Origin: Lachnospiraceae bacterium | Lineage (GTDB): Bacteria; Bacillota; Clostridia; Lachnospirales; Lachnospiraceae | Assembly (NCBI GenBank): GCA_902363555.1 | Contig: CABJAM010000014.1 | Span: forward strand, 37,974-101,973 | DNA: 64,000 nt | Reading direction: 5' to 3' | Made by a program: the position numbers and the translations under genes | In this document: positions 7,563 through 17,253 of the stretch, one piece after another | Numbering within the stretch: position 1 is the stretch's first letter | Layout of the letters: each line of letters begins with the position of its first letter | The notes under the pieces: generated by a model | The model's input: only the letters and a program-made list of their open reading frames with translations | The model's database searches: none | Told to the model about the DNA's origin: nothing

Positions 7563-9365
7563 ATGAAGTGGAGAAAAGTAACAGCAATGGGGCTTACGGT
7601 AGTTATGGCGCTATCTATGGCACTGACCGGTTGTGGCAATTCAGGCGGGAAATCGGGAGAGAAATCCGCCGGCGCCGATACGGCAAAGACGGAATCGTCT
7701 CAGAAGACCGGTGACAGCGGCCAAAGCAGTGGCGGAAGCGATGCCGCCAGCGATAATGGTGAGCTGATTACCCTGGAGGTTTATGATGTTGCCGCAAATT
7801 ATCAGGGGATGCAGAGTGGGTGGTTTGCGAAGCTTATAAAAGATAAATTCAATATCGAGCTGAATATTTTTGCACCCAATACATCCGGTGACGCGGAAGC
7901 ACTCTATCAGACACGATGCAGCTCCGGAAAGCTGGGAGACATTATTCTCCTGGATAATGATAAGTTTGTTGACTGTATTAATGCAGGACTGATTAAAGAT
8001 ATGACAGATTCCATATGGAATTATACCAATCTCTCAGGTTTTAAAGAGCAGATTACAGCTCTGAATGCGCAGATGGGCGATGAAGGAAAAATCTATGGTA
8101 TTCCTACTGAAATGACGAATACGACCCCGGACGCCTATTCGGAAAGTGATCCGTTTTCTGCCCCATGTCTGCCATGGGATTACTATAATGAGCTGGGCTG
8201 CCCGGAAATCAAAAATCTGGATGATCTTTTAGATGTCTTAGAGCAGATGCAGACAGCGCATCCGACCAATGCGGACGGCGATGCAGCCTATGCGATTTCC
8301 CTTTGGAAGGACTGGGATGGCTTTGGTATGGAAAATATCTGCCAGACGGCAAAGTGGTATGGCCAGGAAGTAAAATATTCTGTTCTTCTGGGCAATGACA
8401 ATACTATGATGTCCTTAATTGATGAAAACGGTGCTTATTATAAGATGCTGCAGTTCTTTTATAAAGCCAATCAGAGAGGACTTATTGATCCGGACTCCAG
8501 TATCCAGGACTGGACGACCGCGGATCAAAGCAAGATCCGGACGTACAGAACCTATTTACTTTGGTATAACTGGGCAATGAAACTTTCAAGCGTTGGCCTT
8601 ACACAGGAAGACAGGGATGCCGGAAAGGGCTTTGTGAATATTCCTGTTTCGGATTTAAATTGCTATCAGGTAGCGGATTCCTATTATGGAACCGGACGCG
8701 TCTGGGGCATTGGCTCACAGGTGGATGCCGAGACTGAAAAGAGAATTATGGATTTCCTGGACTGGATGGCCAGCCCGGAGGGCGTTACTTATATGTGGAT
8801 CGGCGTTGAGGGGCTTACTTATACATATGATGAAAATGGCAAATATGTCCAGACAGAGGATGCCTCTGATTATGTCGGCGGAAATAAAGAAGTGCCGGAG
8901 GATATGGGCGGAGGCGGATTCGCCGATGGTCAGTGCAAGCTGAACCAGTATCTTGTATCATCCATGAGCTTAAATCCCAATAATAACGAGCCATACAGTC
9001 TCGCTTACTGGAGCACTCAGCTTGCGAAACCAAAGGAAACAAGATTTGCGGAATGGTCGGAAAAATACGGCACGGAAACTCAGACCGAATATTATGAGAA
9101 GAACGGCCTTATGACCATCGTGCCCAATGTCAATGTGATTTTAGAGAGTGATACGACGGATATCGCCCTGATCCGCAGCCAGTGCGGACAGGAAATCACC
9201 AATACCTCCTGGAAGATGATCTATGCGGCTGATGACGCGGAATTTGACCAGATGTGGAGCAGTCTCAAGGAAACGCTTACCGGACTTGGCTGGGATGAGC
9301 TGCTGGCATTTGACATGGCTAAATATCAGAAGGTGATCGATGCCCGGATGGAAGCAATGAAATAA
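7563..9365 (+). CDS. Extracellular solute-binding lipoprotein, CUT1 family
   Basis: This 600-aa lipoprotein has a signal sequence with a lipobox LTGC (Cys near residue 23), a Ser/Gly/Lys-rich linker to about residue 60, then a large two-lobed sugar-binding fold of the LplA/YtcQ type. It should capture oligosaccharides outside the membrane and hand them to the two permeases just upstream. GGAGG lies 8 bases before the chosen ATG; a second ATG five codons upstream overlaps that site. At 600 residues it is long compared with MalE-type proteins, as is common for complex-glycan binders. Confidence 0.9.
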   Translation: MKWRKVTAMGLTVVMALSMALTGCGNSGGKSGEKSAGADTAKTESSQKTGDSGQSSGGSDAASDNGELITLEVYDVAANYQGMQSGWFAKLIKDKFNIELNIFAPNTSGDAEALYQTRCSSGKLGDIILLDNDKFVDCINAGLIKDMTDSIWNYTNLSGFKEQITALNAQMGDEGKIYGIPTEMTNTTPDAYSESDPFSAPCLPWDYYNELGCPEIKNLDDLLDVLEQMQTAHPTNADGDAAYAISLWKDWDGFGMENICQTAKWYGQEVKYSVLLGNDNTMMSLIDENGAYYKMLQFFYKANQRGLIDPDSSIQDWTTADQSKIRTYRTYLLWYNWAMKLSSVGLTQEDRDAGKGFVNIPVSDLNCYQVADSYYGTGRVWGIGSQVDAETEKRIMDFLDWMASPEGVTYMWIGVEGLTYTYDENGKYVQTEDASDYVGGNKEVPEDMGGGGFADGQCKLNQYLVSSMSLNPNNNEPYSLAYWSTQLAKPKETRFAEWSEKYGTETQTEYYEKNGLMTIVPNVNVILESDTTDIALIRSQCGQEITNTSWKMIYAADDAEFDQMWSSLKETLTGLGWDELLAFDMAKYQKVIDARMEAMK

Positions 9366-9436
9366 ATGATATTAAGAAGTCAGAGGAGTCCGTTGGGATG
9401 GTTTTCCTGACAGACTCCTTTGCAGTGGAGATGACT

Positions 9437-11416
9437 ATGAGTAAAGATTTGACAGCGCGGCTGCCTGAGGGAATGGGTTATGCTTTCTGGGAAAAAGAAA
9501 TGCTGTATGACCGGGAGCTGCATGTAAGTATAAATCATCCGGACGCGTCCGATGATAACGATGGAAGCCTGGAGCATCCGTTTAAAACCATACAAGCGGC
9601 GGCCGATAAAGCCAGGCCGGGAACAAGGGTATGGATTCATGGAGGAGTTTACCGGGAATGTGTACGGCCTGTGTGTTCCGGAGAAGGACCGGACCGGCTC
9701 ATCTGTTATGAAGCTTTTGACAAGGACCAGGTAATTATAAAAGCCTCGGAGGAAATCCGGGGATTTCAGGTCAGCGAAGGGTGGCAGATCTATCCGTTTG
9801 GCAAGACGCCGGGCCCGGAGGAGATCCGCATTTGGGAAATAAAGTTAAAGCCGGATATGTTTCAGGGGTATAATCCCTTTGGGATGGTAAATATTCTTCA
9901 CGACCGGCTCTATATTGAGTACGACAAGACAGATATGACCACCTATATGAATCGGCGGGGAATGGTCTTTTGTGACGGCAGACCTCTGCAGCAGGTCAGC
10001 CTGTACGAGCAGATGAGTGAAATTCCAGGCTCCTTCTGGGTGGAGGCCAATGGACAAAAGGTACATTTCCGGCTGGAGAACGATGAAAATCCCCGGGAGC
10101 ATACGATCGAGATCACCTGCCGGGAGCAGTGTTTTGCTCCGGAAATCCCTTTTTTATCCTACATAAAGCTTAAAGGTCTGACCTGTGCTCATGCCGCCAC
10201 CGGAGCGCCGGTGCCCCAGCGCGGCGCCATATCCTGCGGCCGGGGGCATCACTGGATTATCGAGGACTGTACCATTGACTGGTCCAACGGCGTGGGCATT
10301 GACATAGGAAATGAATGCTGGCATCACACAAGGATCAGGGATCAGGTGCTGGGGTATACGATCATCCGGCGCTGCCATATATATGATGTGGGGGTCTGCG
10401 GTATTGCCGGAATGTTTACGAGAGATCTGCTCATTGAGGATAATTATATAAAAGGAACCGGCTGGCAGCGGATGGAGCTGTCCTGGGAGGCCGCCGGTAT
10501 CAAGGTTCATGGCTGCCGAAACAGTCTGATCCGCCGCAACGTTTTTTCAAAAACCTTTCGGGCGGACCACCTGTGGATGGATGTGGGAAATGAAAACAAC
10601 AGAATTACCCAGAATCTGTTTTTGGATGGCATTGAGCAGAGGGAGGCTGTTTTTATCGAATGCAGCCGGGATGGCGTTAATCTGATCGACAATAATATTT
10701 TCTGGAATATTGAAGGACGGTTTGACCGCAGCCTTGTGAAGGAGAAGCCGGGCTCCTCCGGGTGGTATAATATGGAGGAGGACAGTGTGATCACCGGCTG
10801 GGCCATTTATGGCGAGGGAACGGATCATCTGCATATTGTAAATAATCTCATCGGCCGTTGCCGGAGCGCCGGGTACTTTGCAAAGCCTGTGCCATTTAGA
10901 ATCAGCGGACGGGGCGGAACAAGCCGGGATGCACAGATCTATAATAATATTTTTTATGAATGCGGCGAAGCGGCCATCAAGTTCCCCACACAATATAATA
11001 AAGCGGAGGGCAATTTTTATGTCCGGATGCCGGGCGGCTTTTTAAGAATACTGTATCCGGCCCCGGCGGTCTGCCTGGACCTTAAGGCATGGCAGGAATT
11101 TTATGGCCTGGACGTACAGGGCCAGGAGGGGTGGCTGGATATCTGTGTGGATACGGAGCGATTAACGCTAACGGTGGATCATGCCGGGGATCGGCCCCTA
11201 ATGCTGCCGGGGAGAGAGCCGGGGCCGGATTTTGTAACGGATACGGCGATATTAAAGGCTGTGCCGTCGGATGCTATGACTCCTACGGATTTTTATGGAA
11301 TGCTGGCAAATATAAGCGGCCGCATACCGGGGCCGTTTTCGGAGCTGACCATGGGCATGGTGTATTCCATAGATCCGCGGAAGCCAAACGGGACAGGTGA
11401 TCAGTGGCCTTCCTGA
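9437..11416 (+). CDS. Right-handed parallel beta-helix protein, putative carbohydrate-active enzyme
   Basis: This 659-aa protein has no signal peptide, so it is probably cytoplasmic. Near residue 40 it has DGSLEHPFKTIQAAADKA, the entry motif of many beta-helix glycan-active proteins, followed by an IHGGVYRE coil. The middle (about residues 230-540) has repeated short strands with Asn and Ile ladders such as LLIEDNYI, NRITQNLFLDG, LIDNNIFWN, IVNNLIGR and IYNNIFYECG. These proteins include polysaccharide lyases and GH28/GH110-like hydrolases, but I cannot assign catalytic residues. The ATG at 9437 has GGAG six bases upstream. It follows the importer genes in the same direction. Confidence 0.75.
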   Translation: MSKDLTARLPEGMGYAFWEKEMLYDRELHVSINHPDASDDNDGSLEHPFKTIQAAADKARPGTRVWIHGGVYRECVRPVCSGEGPDRLICYEAFDKDQVIIKASEEIRGFQVSEGWQIYPFGKTPGPEEIRIWEIKLKPDMFQGYNPFGMVNILHDRLYIEYDKTDMTTYMNRRGMVFCDGRPLQQVSLYEQMSEIPGSFWVEANGQKVHFRLENDENPREHTIEITCREQCFAPEIPFLSYIKLKGLTCAHAATGAPVPQRGAISCGRGHHWIIEDCTIDWSNGVGIDIGNECWHHTRIRDQVLGYTIIRRCHIYDVGVCGIAGMFTRDLLIEDNYIKGTGWQRMELSWEAAGIKVHGCRNSLIRRNVFSKTFRADHLWMDVGNENNRITQNLFLDGIEQREAVFIECSRDGVNLIDNNIFWNIEGRFDRSLVKEKPGSSGWYNMEEDSVITGWAIYGEGTDHLHIVNNLIGRCRSAGYFAKPVPFRISGRGGTSRDAQIYNNIFYECGEAAIKFPTQYNKAEGNFYVRMPGGFLRILYPAPAVCLDLKAWQEFYGLDVQGQEGWLDICVDTERLTLTVDHAGDRPLMLPGREPGPDFVTDTAILKAVPSDAMTPTDFYGMLANISGRIPGPFSELTMGMVYSIDPRKPNGTGDQWPS

Positions 11417-11432
11417 GCAGTGACTGGAATAT

Positions 11433-11457
11433 GTAACAGCTCGGCCCTCTGAGCTGT
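11433..11457 (+). repeat. Imperfect hairpin related to the GTAACAGTTC motif
   Basis: GTAACAGCTC is followed after 8 bases by GAGCTGT. The 7-bp core ACAGCTC/GAGCTGT is perfect. No T-run follows, so it is a weak terminator candidate. It may belong to the motif family seen at 59914-59944. Confidence 0.35.
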
Positions 11458-11500
11458 AAACGGATTATATAAATAATTTATAAACTGTCAAAAACGAGGA

Positions 11501-11529
11501 TTGACAATAACTTCCATCCGCTTTACACT
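11501..11529 (+). promoter_or_regulatory. Promoter of the LacI-family gene
   Basis: TTGACA (11501-11506) and TACACT (11524-11529) are separated by 17 bp. Transcription would start about 35 bp before the LacI-type ATG. Confidence 0.65.
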
Positions 11530-11572
11530 GGTAAAATGAGGACATAAATTAAGATAAGGAACAGGTGATGGA

Positions 11573-12613
11573 ATGGGCGAAAACCAATCTTCTAGGACAC
11601 ATATAAAAGAAATGGCAGAAAAGCTGGGGCTTTCAGCGGGAACCGTTTCCGTTGTTTTGAATGGGCGTGGGGACAGTGTCCGCATCGCCAAAGAAACGCA
11701 GAAAAGGATTCTGGAGCTGGCTAAAGAGATGAATTATCAGCCGAACATTTATGCGAGAAGATTGAGGAAGGCCGGGCAGGAACAGGCGCCGATCATTATC
11801 GCTGTATTCTGGCGAAAGGATAATCTTAATTCCAGACTGGGAAAGTTTCTGGCCGGATTGTACGAATCCATAGTAAAAAGAGGCTGTAATGTAGAGATCA
11901 TGGTGCAGCCTTATGAGCCGGGGGAATTTAAAGAGCACCTGCATCAGATACACAGCAGCCGGTGCAGCGGTGCTATGATCGGTGGACTGACAGAGGAGGA
12001 GCAGGTTTGTCTGGAGGAGCAGGATTATGATATACCGGTGATCCTGGTCGGCCGGAATACGGAGAAGTTTCACTGCGTGCTGATGGATAATTACCGGGCC
12101 GGAGAAAAGTGCGCCTCAGCCATCGATTCCTCACGCATAAAGACAGCGGCGGTAGTCTCTTTTCATAAAAGCAGCCGGGCGGCGCGCCTTCTGGAGGTGG
12201 GATTTACTATGGCCTGCCAGGATAAAGGGATTACGGTGCGTGAGGACTGGAAGCTCCGTCTGGAACGCAGCACCTATGAGATTGGCTATCATGCTGTAGA
12301 GGAGCTGATGGCAAGAATCCCATTTCCGTCGGCCTGGATGGTCCTGGACAGCCGTCTTGCAGCAGGAATGCTGGCGGCCTGCCAGGATAATGGCATTGTC
12401 ATTCCCAGGGATCTGAATCTCATATTTTTTGAGGATTCTGAGCTGCTCAAATATAATAAACCGTCGCTCACCTCTGTGGATGTGCCTGTGGCGGATATGG
12501 CAGAGAAGGCTTTGGATATTCTTCTTCTGATCAATGAGAATAAGGTGGATATCCCGATCAAAAGAGAGCTGCTTCCGGTTTATCATATGCGGGAGAGTAC
12601 AGGAAAGCTGTGA
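11573..12613 (+). CDS. LacI-family transcriptional regulator
   Basis: This 346-aa regulator has an N-terminal HTH (HIKEMAEKLGLSAGTVSVVLNG, about residues 10-31) and a hinge (NYQPNIYARRLR). A periplasmic-binding-protein-like effector domain follows from about residue 65, ending with FEDSELLKYNKPSLTSVDVP, typical of the family. It has its own promoter and terminator and sits between the importer/beta-helix genes and the esterase genes. It probably responds to an imported sugar and controls this locus. Its operator was not identified. Confidence 0.92.
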   Translation: MGENQSSRTHIKEMAEKLGLSAGTVSVVLNGRGDSVRIAKETQKRILELAKEMNYQPNIYARRLRKAGQEQAPIIIAVFWRKDNLNSRLGKFLAGLYESIVKRGCNVEIMVQPYEPGEFKEHLHQIHSSRCSGAMIGGLTEEEQVCLEEQDYDIPVILVGRNTEKFHCVLMDNYRAGEKCASAIDSSRIKTAAVVSFHKSSRAARLLEVGFTMACQDKGITVREDWKLRLERSTYEIGYHAVEELMARIPFPSAWMVLDSRLAAGMLAACQDNGIVIPRDLNLIFFEDSELLKYNKPSLTSVDVPVADMAEKALDILLLINENKVDIPIKRELLPVYHMRESTGKL

Positions 12614-12643
12614 TATAGGGAGCTGTACGATAACAGTAACAGG

Positions 12644-12682
12644 GCCGCAGTTTGGGCCGTAGAAGCCCGGACTGCGTTTCTT
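12644..12682 (+). terminator. Terminator after the LacI-family gene
   Basis: CCGCAGTTTGGGC pairs with GCCCGGACTGCG around a short loop, followed by TTTCTTATT. Confidence 0.6.
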
Positions 12683-12741
12683 ATTCATAAATGCTAAAAC
12701 GAAAATGCACAATTATAAGTGCAATGTCTGGAGGACGAAAT

Positions 12742-15081
12742 ATGAAACAGAAATTGAATCAGGCTTATACGATGCATCCTTTATTTTTCGATCCCATTGG
12801 AAAAAAGGCGCATTTTGAAGAAAAGGACGGTAAGGTATCGATCGGTTACGTGGATGACCGTCCGGGTGTTGTGGTGGAGGAAAATGGGGATGTCACCTTT
12901 AATTTTTACGCTCCGCAAGCCCGAACCGTGGAAGTGGCTGGAATCACCGGCAGTATGGGGCGGCATAGGATCTCATTGACGAAAGGGGAGGATGGTTACT
13001 TTTCATGTACTGTTTCGGGAATTTGTCCGGGCTTTCACTATCACCACTGGTTTGTAGATGGTGTAAATGCGGCGAACCCTGCGGCTCCCTTTTGCTATGG
13101 GTGCTTTGGAGCGGCTAACTTTTTTGAAGTGCCGCAGCCGGGAGCGGACTTTTTTGAACTGAAAAATGTACCTCATGGAGATGTGCAGATCCATAAATAT
13201 GATTCACAGGTGAATGGACATGTAAAAGACTGTTATGTCTATCTGCCGCCCTCCTATAACATTGAGACAGAAAAGCATTATTCGGTGCTTTATATACAGC
13301 ATGGTGTGGGTGAAAACGAAACCGGCTGGATATGGAATGGAAAACTGAACTTTATTATGGATAATCAGATCGCTGCGGGCGAATGTGAGGAAATGATCGT
13401 AGTCATGTGCTCCGGCTATGCTTTTTGCGACGGTGAAGATCCTGTATTTTATCCTGGGGATTTTGACCGTGAGCTTACCTGCGACTGTATTCCATATATT
13501 GAACAGAATTTCCGGGTGAAGAAGGGCCGCGATAACCGGGCAATGGCCGGACTTTCCCTGGGCTCGGCCCAGGCCTCCTTAGCCGTTTCCATGCATCCGG
13601 AGCTGTTTGCCTATCTCGGCGTTTTCTCGGGTGTGCGCTATGACTGTATGGAGCAGATCGTGGCAAATAATGATGCGCAGCCTATGAAGTCTGTTTTTCT
13701 TTCCTGCGGTATTATGGAAGCGGATCTTGAAAAGCAGCAGAAAGCTATGATTGAGGTTTTGTCGGAAAAGCATATCCCCTGTGAACAGCACAGCTATGCC
13801 GGCGGCCATGAATGGCATGTATGGCGGGAGAGTCTCCGCGATTTTGTGGCAAAATTATTTAAGTGTACGCAGGAGGCCGGCTGCGGTGCGGCTGCAGAGC
13901 CGGTATTTCCGGTAAATAAGCCGGAGATTTCTCTGGCGCAGTTGGATCGTCAGACTTTTGAGGCGCATATGCTGTTTTTTGACCCGGTATATAAGGACCT
14001 GATCCGTGAGGTTGATGCTATGGGCCGTCCGGCCGGACGATATGCGGATATCCGTCCGGGCGTGACGATCGTGTCTCCCGGCTGCGCACGCTTCCGTTTG
14101 CAGGCGCCGGGCGCAAAGAAGGCAGAGGTGGATATTCTTGGTATGGGGCGCTTTACCTTGGAACCGCTGTCCGGGGCAGATGGTGAAAAGGGCTTTTTTG
14201 AGGGAACAGTTTGCGAAATTGAGCCGGGCTTTCACTATCACAGCTACTATATCAATGATACACAGGTGATAAATACCAATGCACCGGTGGGATACGGCTG
14301 TTTTCAGCCTATCAATTATTTTGAGATGCCGGAACCGGATTTTGAAGAATACCGGCTGCGTCAGGTGCCGCACGGAGCGATCCATCTCAATTATTATCCA
14401 TCCGGGCAGACTGGCCGGACAAAGCTCTGCTATGTATATACACCTCCGGCATATGATAAAAACCCGCAAATGCGCTACCCGGTGCTGTATTTGCAGCATG
14501 GCGGCGGAGAGAATGAGGTTGGCTGGGTATGGCAGGGGAAGATCGCCAATATTGCAGACAATCTTCTAGCCCAGGGGCGTATGAAGGAAATGATCATTGT
14601 TATGAATGCAGGCTATGCTTTTCCTGAGGATAAGCCATGGCATCCGTCCATGAGCGCCTTTTTAGATGAACTTCCGGAGGACTGCGTTCCGTTCATTGAC
14701 CGGACGTACCGGACACTGACCGACCGCCATTGCCGGGCCATCGCCGGACTTTCTATGGGGGGCATGCAGACACAAAAGATTGCTTTTCATCATCCGGAGC
14801 TGTTTTCCTGGGCTGGCATATTTTCCGGCGGACTTGTTATTTATAACGAGGAAGATGATTACCGTGATGTACTTTACGATCCAGAGGCCTTTTCCCGGCA
14901 GTTTGATATGCTTTTTGTCGCCTGCGGAATGCAGGAAGGCGGTTATACCTCCACCGTGGATCATGTGGCGGATGTGCGGGCGCACCATGTTCCTGTGGAG
15001 ATGTTTGAGGGCTACGGATACCACGACTGGACATTTTGGAGACATTGTGCAAAATCATTTTTAATGAAGCTGTTCCAATAA
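12742..15081 (+). CDS. Tandem-domain CE1-like (feruloyl/acetyl-xylan) esterase
   Basis: This 779-aa cytoplasmic protein is built from two homologous halves (about residues 1-385 and 405-779). Each half has an E-set/Ig-like N-domain (motif RFRLQAPGA or TFNFYAPQA) followed by an esterase-D alpha/beta hydrolase. Nucleophile elbows are GLSLG (Ser272) and GLSMG (Ser671). The general-base His motifs are GGHEWHVWRE and GYHDWTFWRH, and both halves carry LQHG oxyanion-side motifs (YIQHGVGENETGW, YLQHGGGENEVGW). Both active sites look intact. Prevotella Fae1A/Xyn10D and related CE1 enzymes share the E-set plus esterase plan (family knowledge). GGAGG lies 7 bases before the chosen ATG. A feruloyl or acetyl-xylan substrate is inferred. 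Confidence 0.87.
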   Translation: MKQKLNQAYTMHPLFFDPIGKKAHFEEKDGKVSIGYVDDRPGVVVEENGDVTFNFYAPQARTVEVAGITGSMGRHRISLTKGEDGYFSCTVSGICPGFHYHHWFVDGVNAANPAAPFCYGCFGAANFFEVPQPGADFFELKNVPHGDVQIHKYDSQVNGHVKDCYVYLPPSYNIETEKHYSVLYIQHGVGENETGWIWNGKLNFIMDNQIAAGECEEMIVVMCSGYAFCDGEDPVFYPGDFDRELTCDCIPYIEQNFRVKKGRDNRAMAGLSLGSAQASLAVSMHPELFAYLGVFSGVRYDCMEQIVANNDAQPMKSVFLSCGIMEADLEKQQKAMIEVLSEKHIPCEQHSYAGGHEWHVWRESLRDFVAKLFKCTQEAGCGAAAEPVFPVNKPEISLAQLDRQTFEAHMLFFDPVYKDLIREVDAMGRPAGRYADIRPGVTIVSPGCARFRLQAPGAKKAEVDILGMGRFTLEPLSGADGEKGFFEGTVCEIEPGFHYHSYYINDTQVINTNAPVGYGCFQPINYFEMPEPDFEEYRLRQVPHGAIHLNYYPSGQTGRTKLCYVYTPPAYDKNPQMRYPVLYLQHGGGENEVGWVWQGKIANIADNLLAQGRMKEMIIVMNAGYAFPEDKPWHPSMSAFLDELPEDCVPFIDRTYRTLTDRHCRAIAGLSMGGMQTQKIAFHHPELFSWAGIFSGGLVIYNEEDDYRDVLYDPEAFSRQFDMLFVACGMQEGGYTSTVDHVADVRAHHVPVEMFEGYGYHDWTFWRHCAKSFLMKLFQ

Positions 15082-15126
15082 ATGAGCGTTTCTATTGACT
15101 TTGTCAAATGATAAGGAGGTTTACCT

Positions 15127-16647
15127 ATGATTAAAGAAACTTATACGGAAAATGGAGCCGTCCGCGGCATTGCAGCGGCTGATCCCCGCATTATATCCTA
15201 TAAAGGCGTTCCATTTGCGGCCCCGCCTGTGGGCCCGCTGCGCTGGCACGCTCCTGTGGCTGCACAGAGCTGGGAGGGTGTGCGCGACTGCTACACTTTT
15301 GGGCCTATTGCCATGCAGAATATTCCGGGAATTGATGACAATGATATTTACACAAGAGAGTGGAATGTGGACCCTGAGATTCCGATGTCGGAGGACTGCC
15401 TTTATCTGAACATATGGACGCCGGCGAAAACAAAGGAGGAGCGGCTGCCTGTTTATGTCTGGTACTATGGCGGCGGCCTTCAGGTGGGAAACCCCGCGGA
15501 GATGGAATTTGACGGTGAGCGCATTGCCCGCAGGGGAATTGTTGTTGTGACGGTAAATTATCGGGTGAACGTGTTTGGATTTCTGGCACATCCAGAGCTT
15601 ACTGAGGAAGCGCCGGAAGCGCCGTGCAACTTCGGCCATCTTGACCAACAGTTTGGCCTGCGGTGGGTAAAACGGAATATCGCTGCTTTCGGCGGAGATC
15701 CCGATAATATTACTATTGGCGGGCAGTCTGCCGGAGGCGGAAGTGTACTGACCCAGTTGAATTGTCCGGCGAACCGGGGGTATATTCAAAAGGCGATTAT
15801 TGAGAGCGGTATACTGACGACAACTTACAGCCCGCACCCGACAAAAAGCCTGGAGGAAGTGCAAAAGAGCGGGCTGGCATTTTTCGATGCTCTGGGTGTA
15901 AAAACGCTTAAGGAGGCAAGAGCGCTCCCGGCGGAGTATATCCGGGATAAATGCAATGCATTTGGCGCTTTTTGGGGAACCTGTATTGATGGTGTTTTTC
16001 AGAAGGATTCCTATATCAACAGTTTATATAAAGGCGAGCTTTTGGATGTGCCGCTGCTTCTGGGCCATACGGACCATGAATTTTTTGTGCAGCCTCCGGC
16101 GGATACGATGGATGAGCTTGTGTCCTATGCTGAAAATAAATTTGGCAGCCGCAGCGGGGAATTTTTGAAGATCATCCATGCTTCGGACGGAATAGCCGAA
16201 GCGCTGGAAAACAGTAAAATAATCGGGATGGAGATAAGTGTTCAGGCCGCAATGCGGTTTCTTGAAAACTGTGGCAGTAAGAGCCCGCACTACTACTATG
16301 AATTTGGGCCGGAGATACCCGGCTGGGATGATCCCGGAGCCTTTCATTCCGTAGACCTGTGGTTTTTCTTTGAAACCCTTGCCAAATGCTGGCGCCCGTT
16401 TACCGGAAAGCATTACGATCTGGCGCGCCATATGTGTAACTACTGGTGTAATTTTATCGCTTCCGGTGATCCCAATGGTAATGATGCCGATGGAAGCGCG
16501 ATGGAATACTGGCCGGCCTTTGACTCCGCCAGCCGAAGCTGTATGACATTTTTCAACATGCCTGAGATGGTGAACTGCCATAAAAATCCATTGATAGAAT
16601 TGCTGATCGATACTCTGGCGGATGAAATTTCGCAGGGAAATAAATAA
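15127..16647 (+). CDS. Type-B carboxylesterase
   Basis: This 506-aa serine esterase of the cholinesterase/para-nitrobenzyl-esterase family begins with the usual YKGVPFAAPPVG motif. It has EDCLYLNIW, oxyanion GGG in WYYGGGLQ, and nucleophile Ser201 in GGQSAGG. It has no signal peptide. TAAGGAGGT precedes the ATG, 45 bp after the tandem esterase, so the two are probably co-transcribed. Physiological substrates of this family are rarely known. Here an aryl or acyl ester released from imported glycans is plausible. Confidence 0.9.
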   Translation: MIKETYTENGAVRGIAAADPRIISYKGVPFAAPPVGPLRWHAPVAAQSWEGVRDCYTFGPIAMQNIPGIDDNDIYTREWNVDPEIPMSEDCLYLNIWTPAKTKEERLPVYVWYYGGGLQVGNPAEMEFDGERIARRGIVVVTVNYRVNVFGFLAHPELTEEAPEAPCNFGHLDQQFGLRWVKRNIAAFGGDPDNITIGGQSAGGGSVLTQLNCPANRGYIQKAIIESGILTTTYSPHPTKSLEEVQKSGLAFFDALGVKTLKEARALPAEYIRDKCNAFGAFWGTCIDGVFQKDSYINSLYKGELLDVPLLLGHTDHEFFVQPPADTMDELVSYAENKFGSRSGEFLKIIHASDGIAEALENSKIIGMEISVQAAMRFLENCGSKSPHYYYEFGPEIPGWDDPGAFHSVDLWFFFETLAKCWRPFTGKHYDLARHMCNYWCNFIASGDPNGNDADGSAMEYWPAFDSASRSCMTFFNMPEMVNCHKNPLIELLIDTLADEISQGNK

Positions 16648-16652
16648 AGTTT

Positions 16653-16712
16653 AAATGCCTGGCCCCGGCAGGTTCGATGATCTGATCGAACTTACCGGGG
16701 CCAGGCATTTTT
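16653..16712 (+). terminator. Long GC-rich terminator after the carboxylesterase
   Basis: AAATGCCTGGCCCCGG pairs with CCGGGGCCAGGCATTTTT. The loop itself contains a second perfect stem, GTTCGAT/ATCGAAC. A T-run follows. It is the first unit of the tandem repeats that come next. Confidence 0.8.
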
Positions 16713-16823
16713 GGTTCAGGTCGGTTCGATGATTTGATCAAACTTACCGGGGCCGGGCAGTTGGGTTCAGGCAGGATTGATGATTTGATCGAACTTTCCG
16801 GAACCGGGCAGTTGGATTCAGGC
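16671..16823. repeat. Three tandem 51-52-bp repeats derived from a terminator
   Basis: Three copies start at 16671, 16723 and 16774. Each reads GGTTCGATGATYTGATCGAA or a close variant, then CTTACCGGGGCC and GGGCAGTT. Later copies carry compensating and non-compensating changes. They lie in the convergent gap between the carboxylesterase and MarR genes, and the last copy runs a few bases into the MarR stop. Confidence 0.8.
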
Positions 16824-17240
16824 CTGAAGATTTTCGGAGACCCGGTCCAGCATGGTTATAAGCATTTCCTTTTCGGCATCGTCAAATCCCTGATAGCAGA
16901 TACGCTCAACCTGTTCAAAAATTTCAATAACCTTATATGCCAGATCACGTCCATAATCCGTGAGAAAAATCAGGTTTCCCCGTTTCCCGCAGGAAGTAAG
17001 GACTTCCTTTTTTGTAATAAGATTTTTGACCGCCATGATCTTGAGGAGCGATGTCATGGTCGCCGGCCGGACACCACAGCTTTCGGAGAGATCCTTTTGT
17101 AAAATTCCGTTATTGGACAGCAAATGGGTAAGTATTTTGGGCTGGCCGTCAGAAAGCCCTATTTTCTGAAATTCCTGACGGCTTTTTTGCATGTGCAGCG
17201 TGTGCGCCCGGATGAGCGCCATATGTAAGGGTTCGTTCAT
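16818..17240 (-). CDS. MarR-family transcriptional regulator
   Basis: This 140-aa winged-helix regulator has a recognition region ILQKDLSESCGVRPATMTSLLKIM (about residues 48-71) and a wing with RGNLIFLTDYG. MarR proteins often sense phenolic compounds and bind palindromes in divergent promoters. Here the gene closes an operon with two beta-lactamase-like esterases (13-bp gap), and a perfect palindrome lies at the operon promoter. That suggests an autoregulated, phenolic-acid-responsive esterase unit (inference). Confidence 0.88.
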   Translation of the reverse strand: MNEPLHMALIRAHTLHMQKSRQEFQKIGLSDGQPKILTHLLSNNGILQKDLSESCGVRPATMTSLLKIMAVKNLITKKEVLTSCGKRGNLIFLTDYGRDLAYKVIEIFEQVERICYQGFDDAEKEMLITMLDRVSENLQA

Positions 17241-17253
17241 AATTCACCTCATT

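Noticed and set aside
16671..16823. CRISPR-like array
   Set aside because: Units are contiguous 51-52-bp tandem repeats with no unique spacers and no cas genes nearby.
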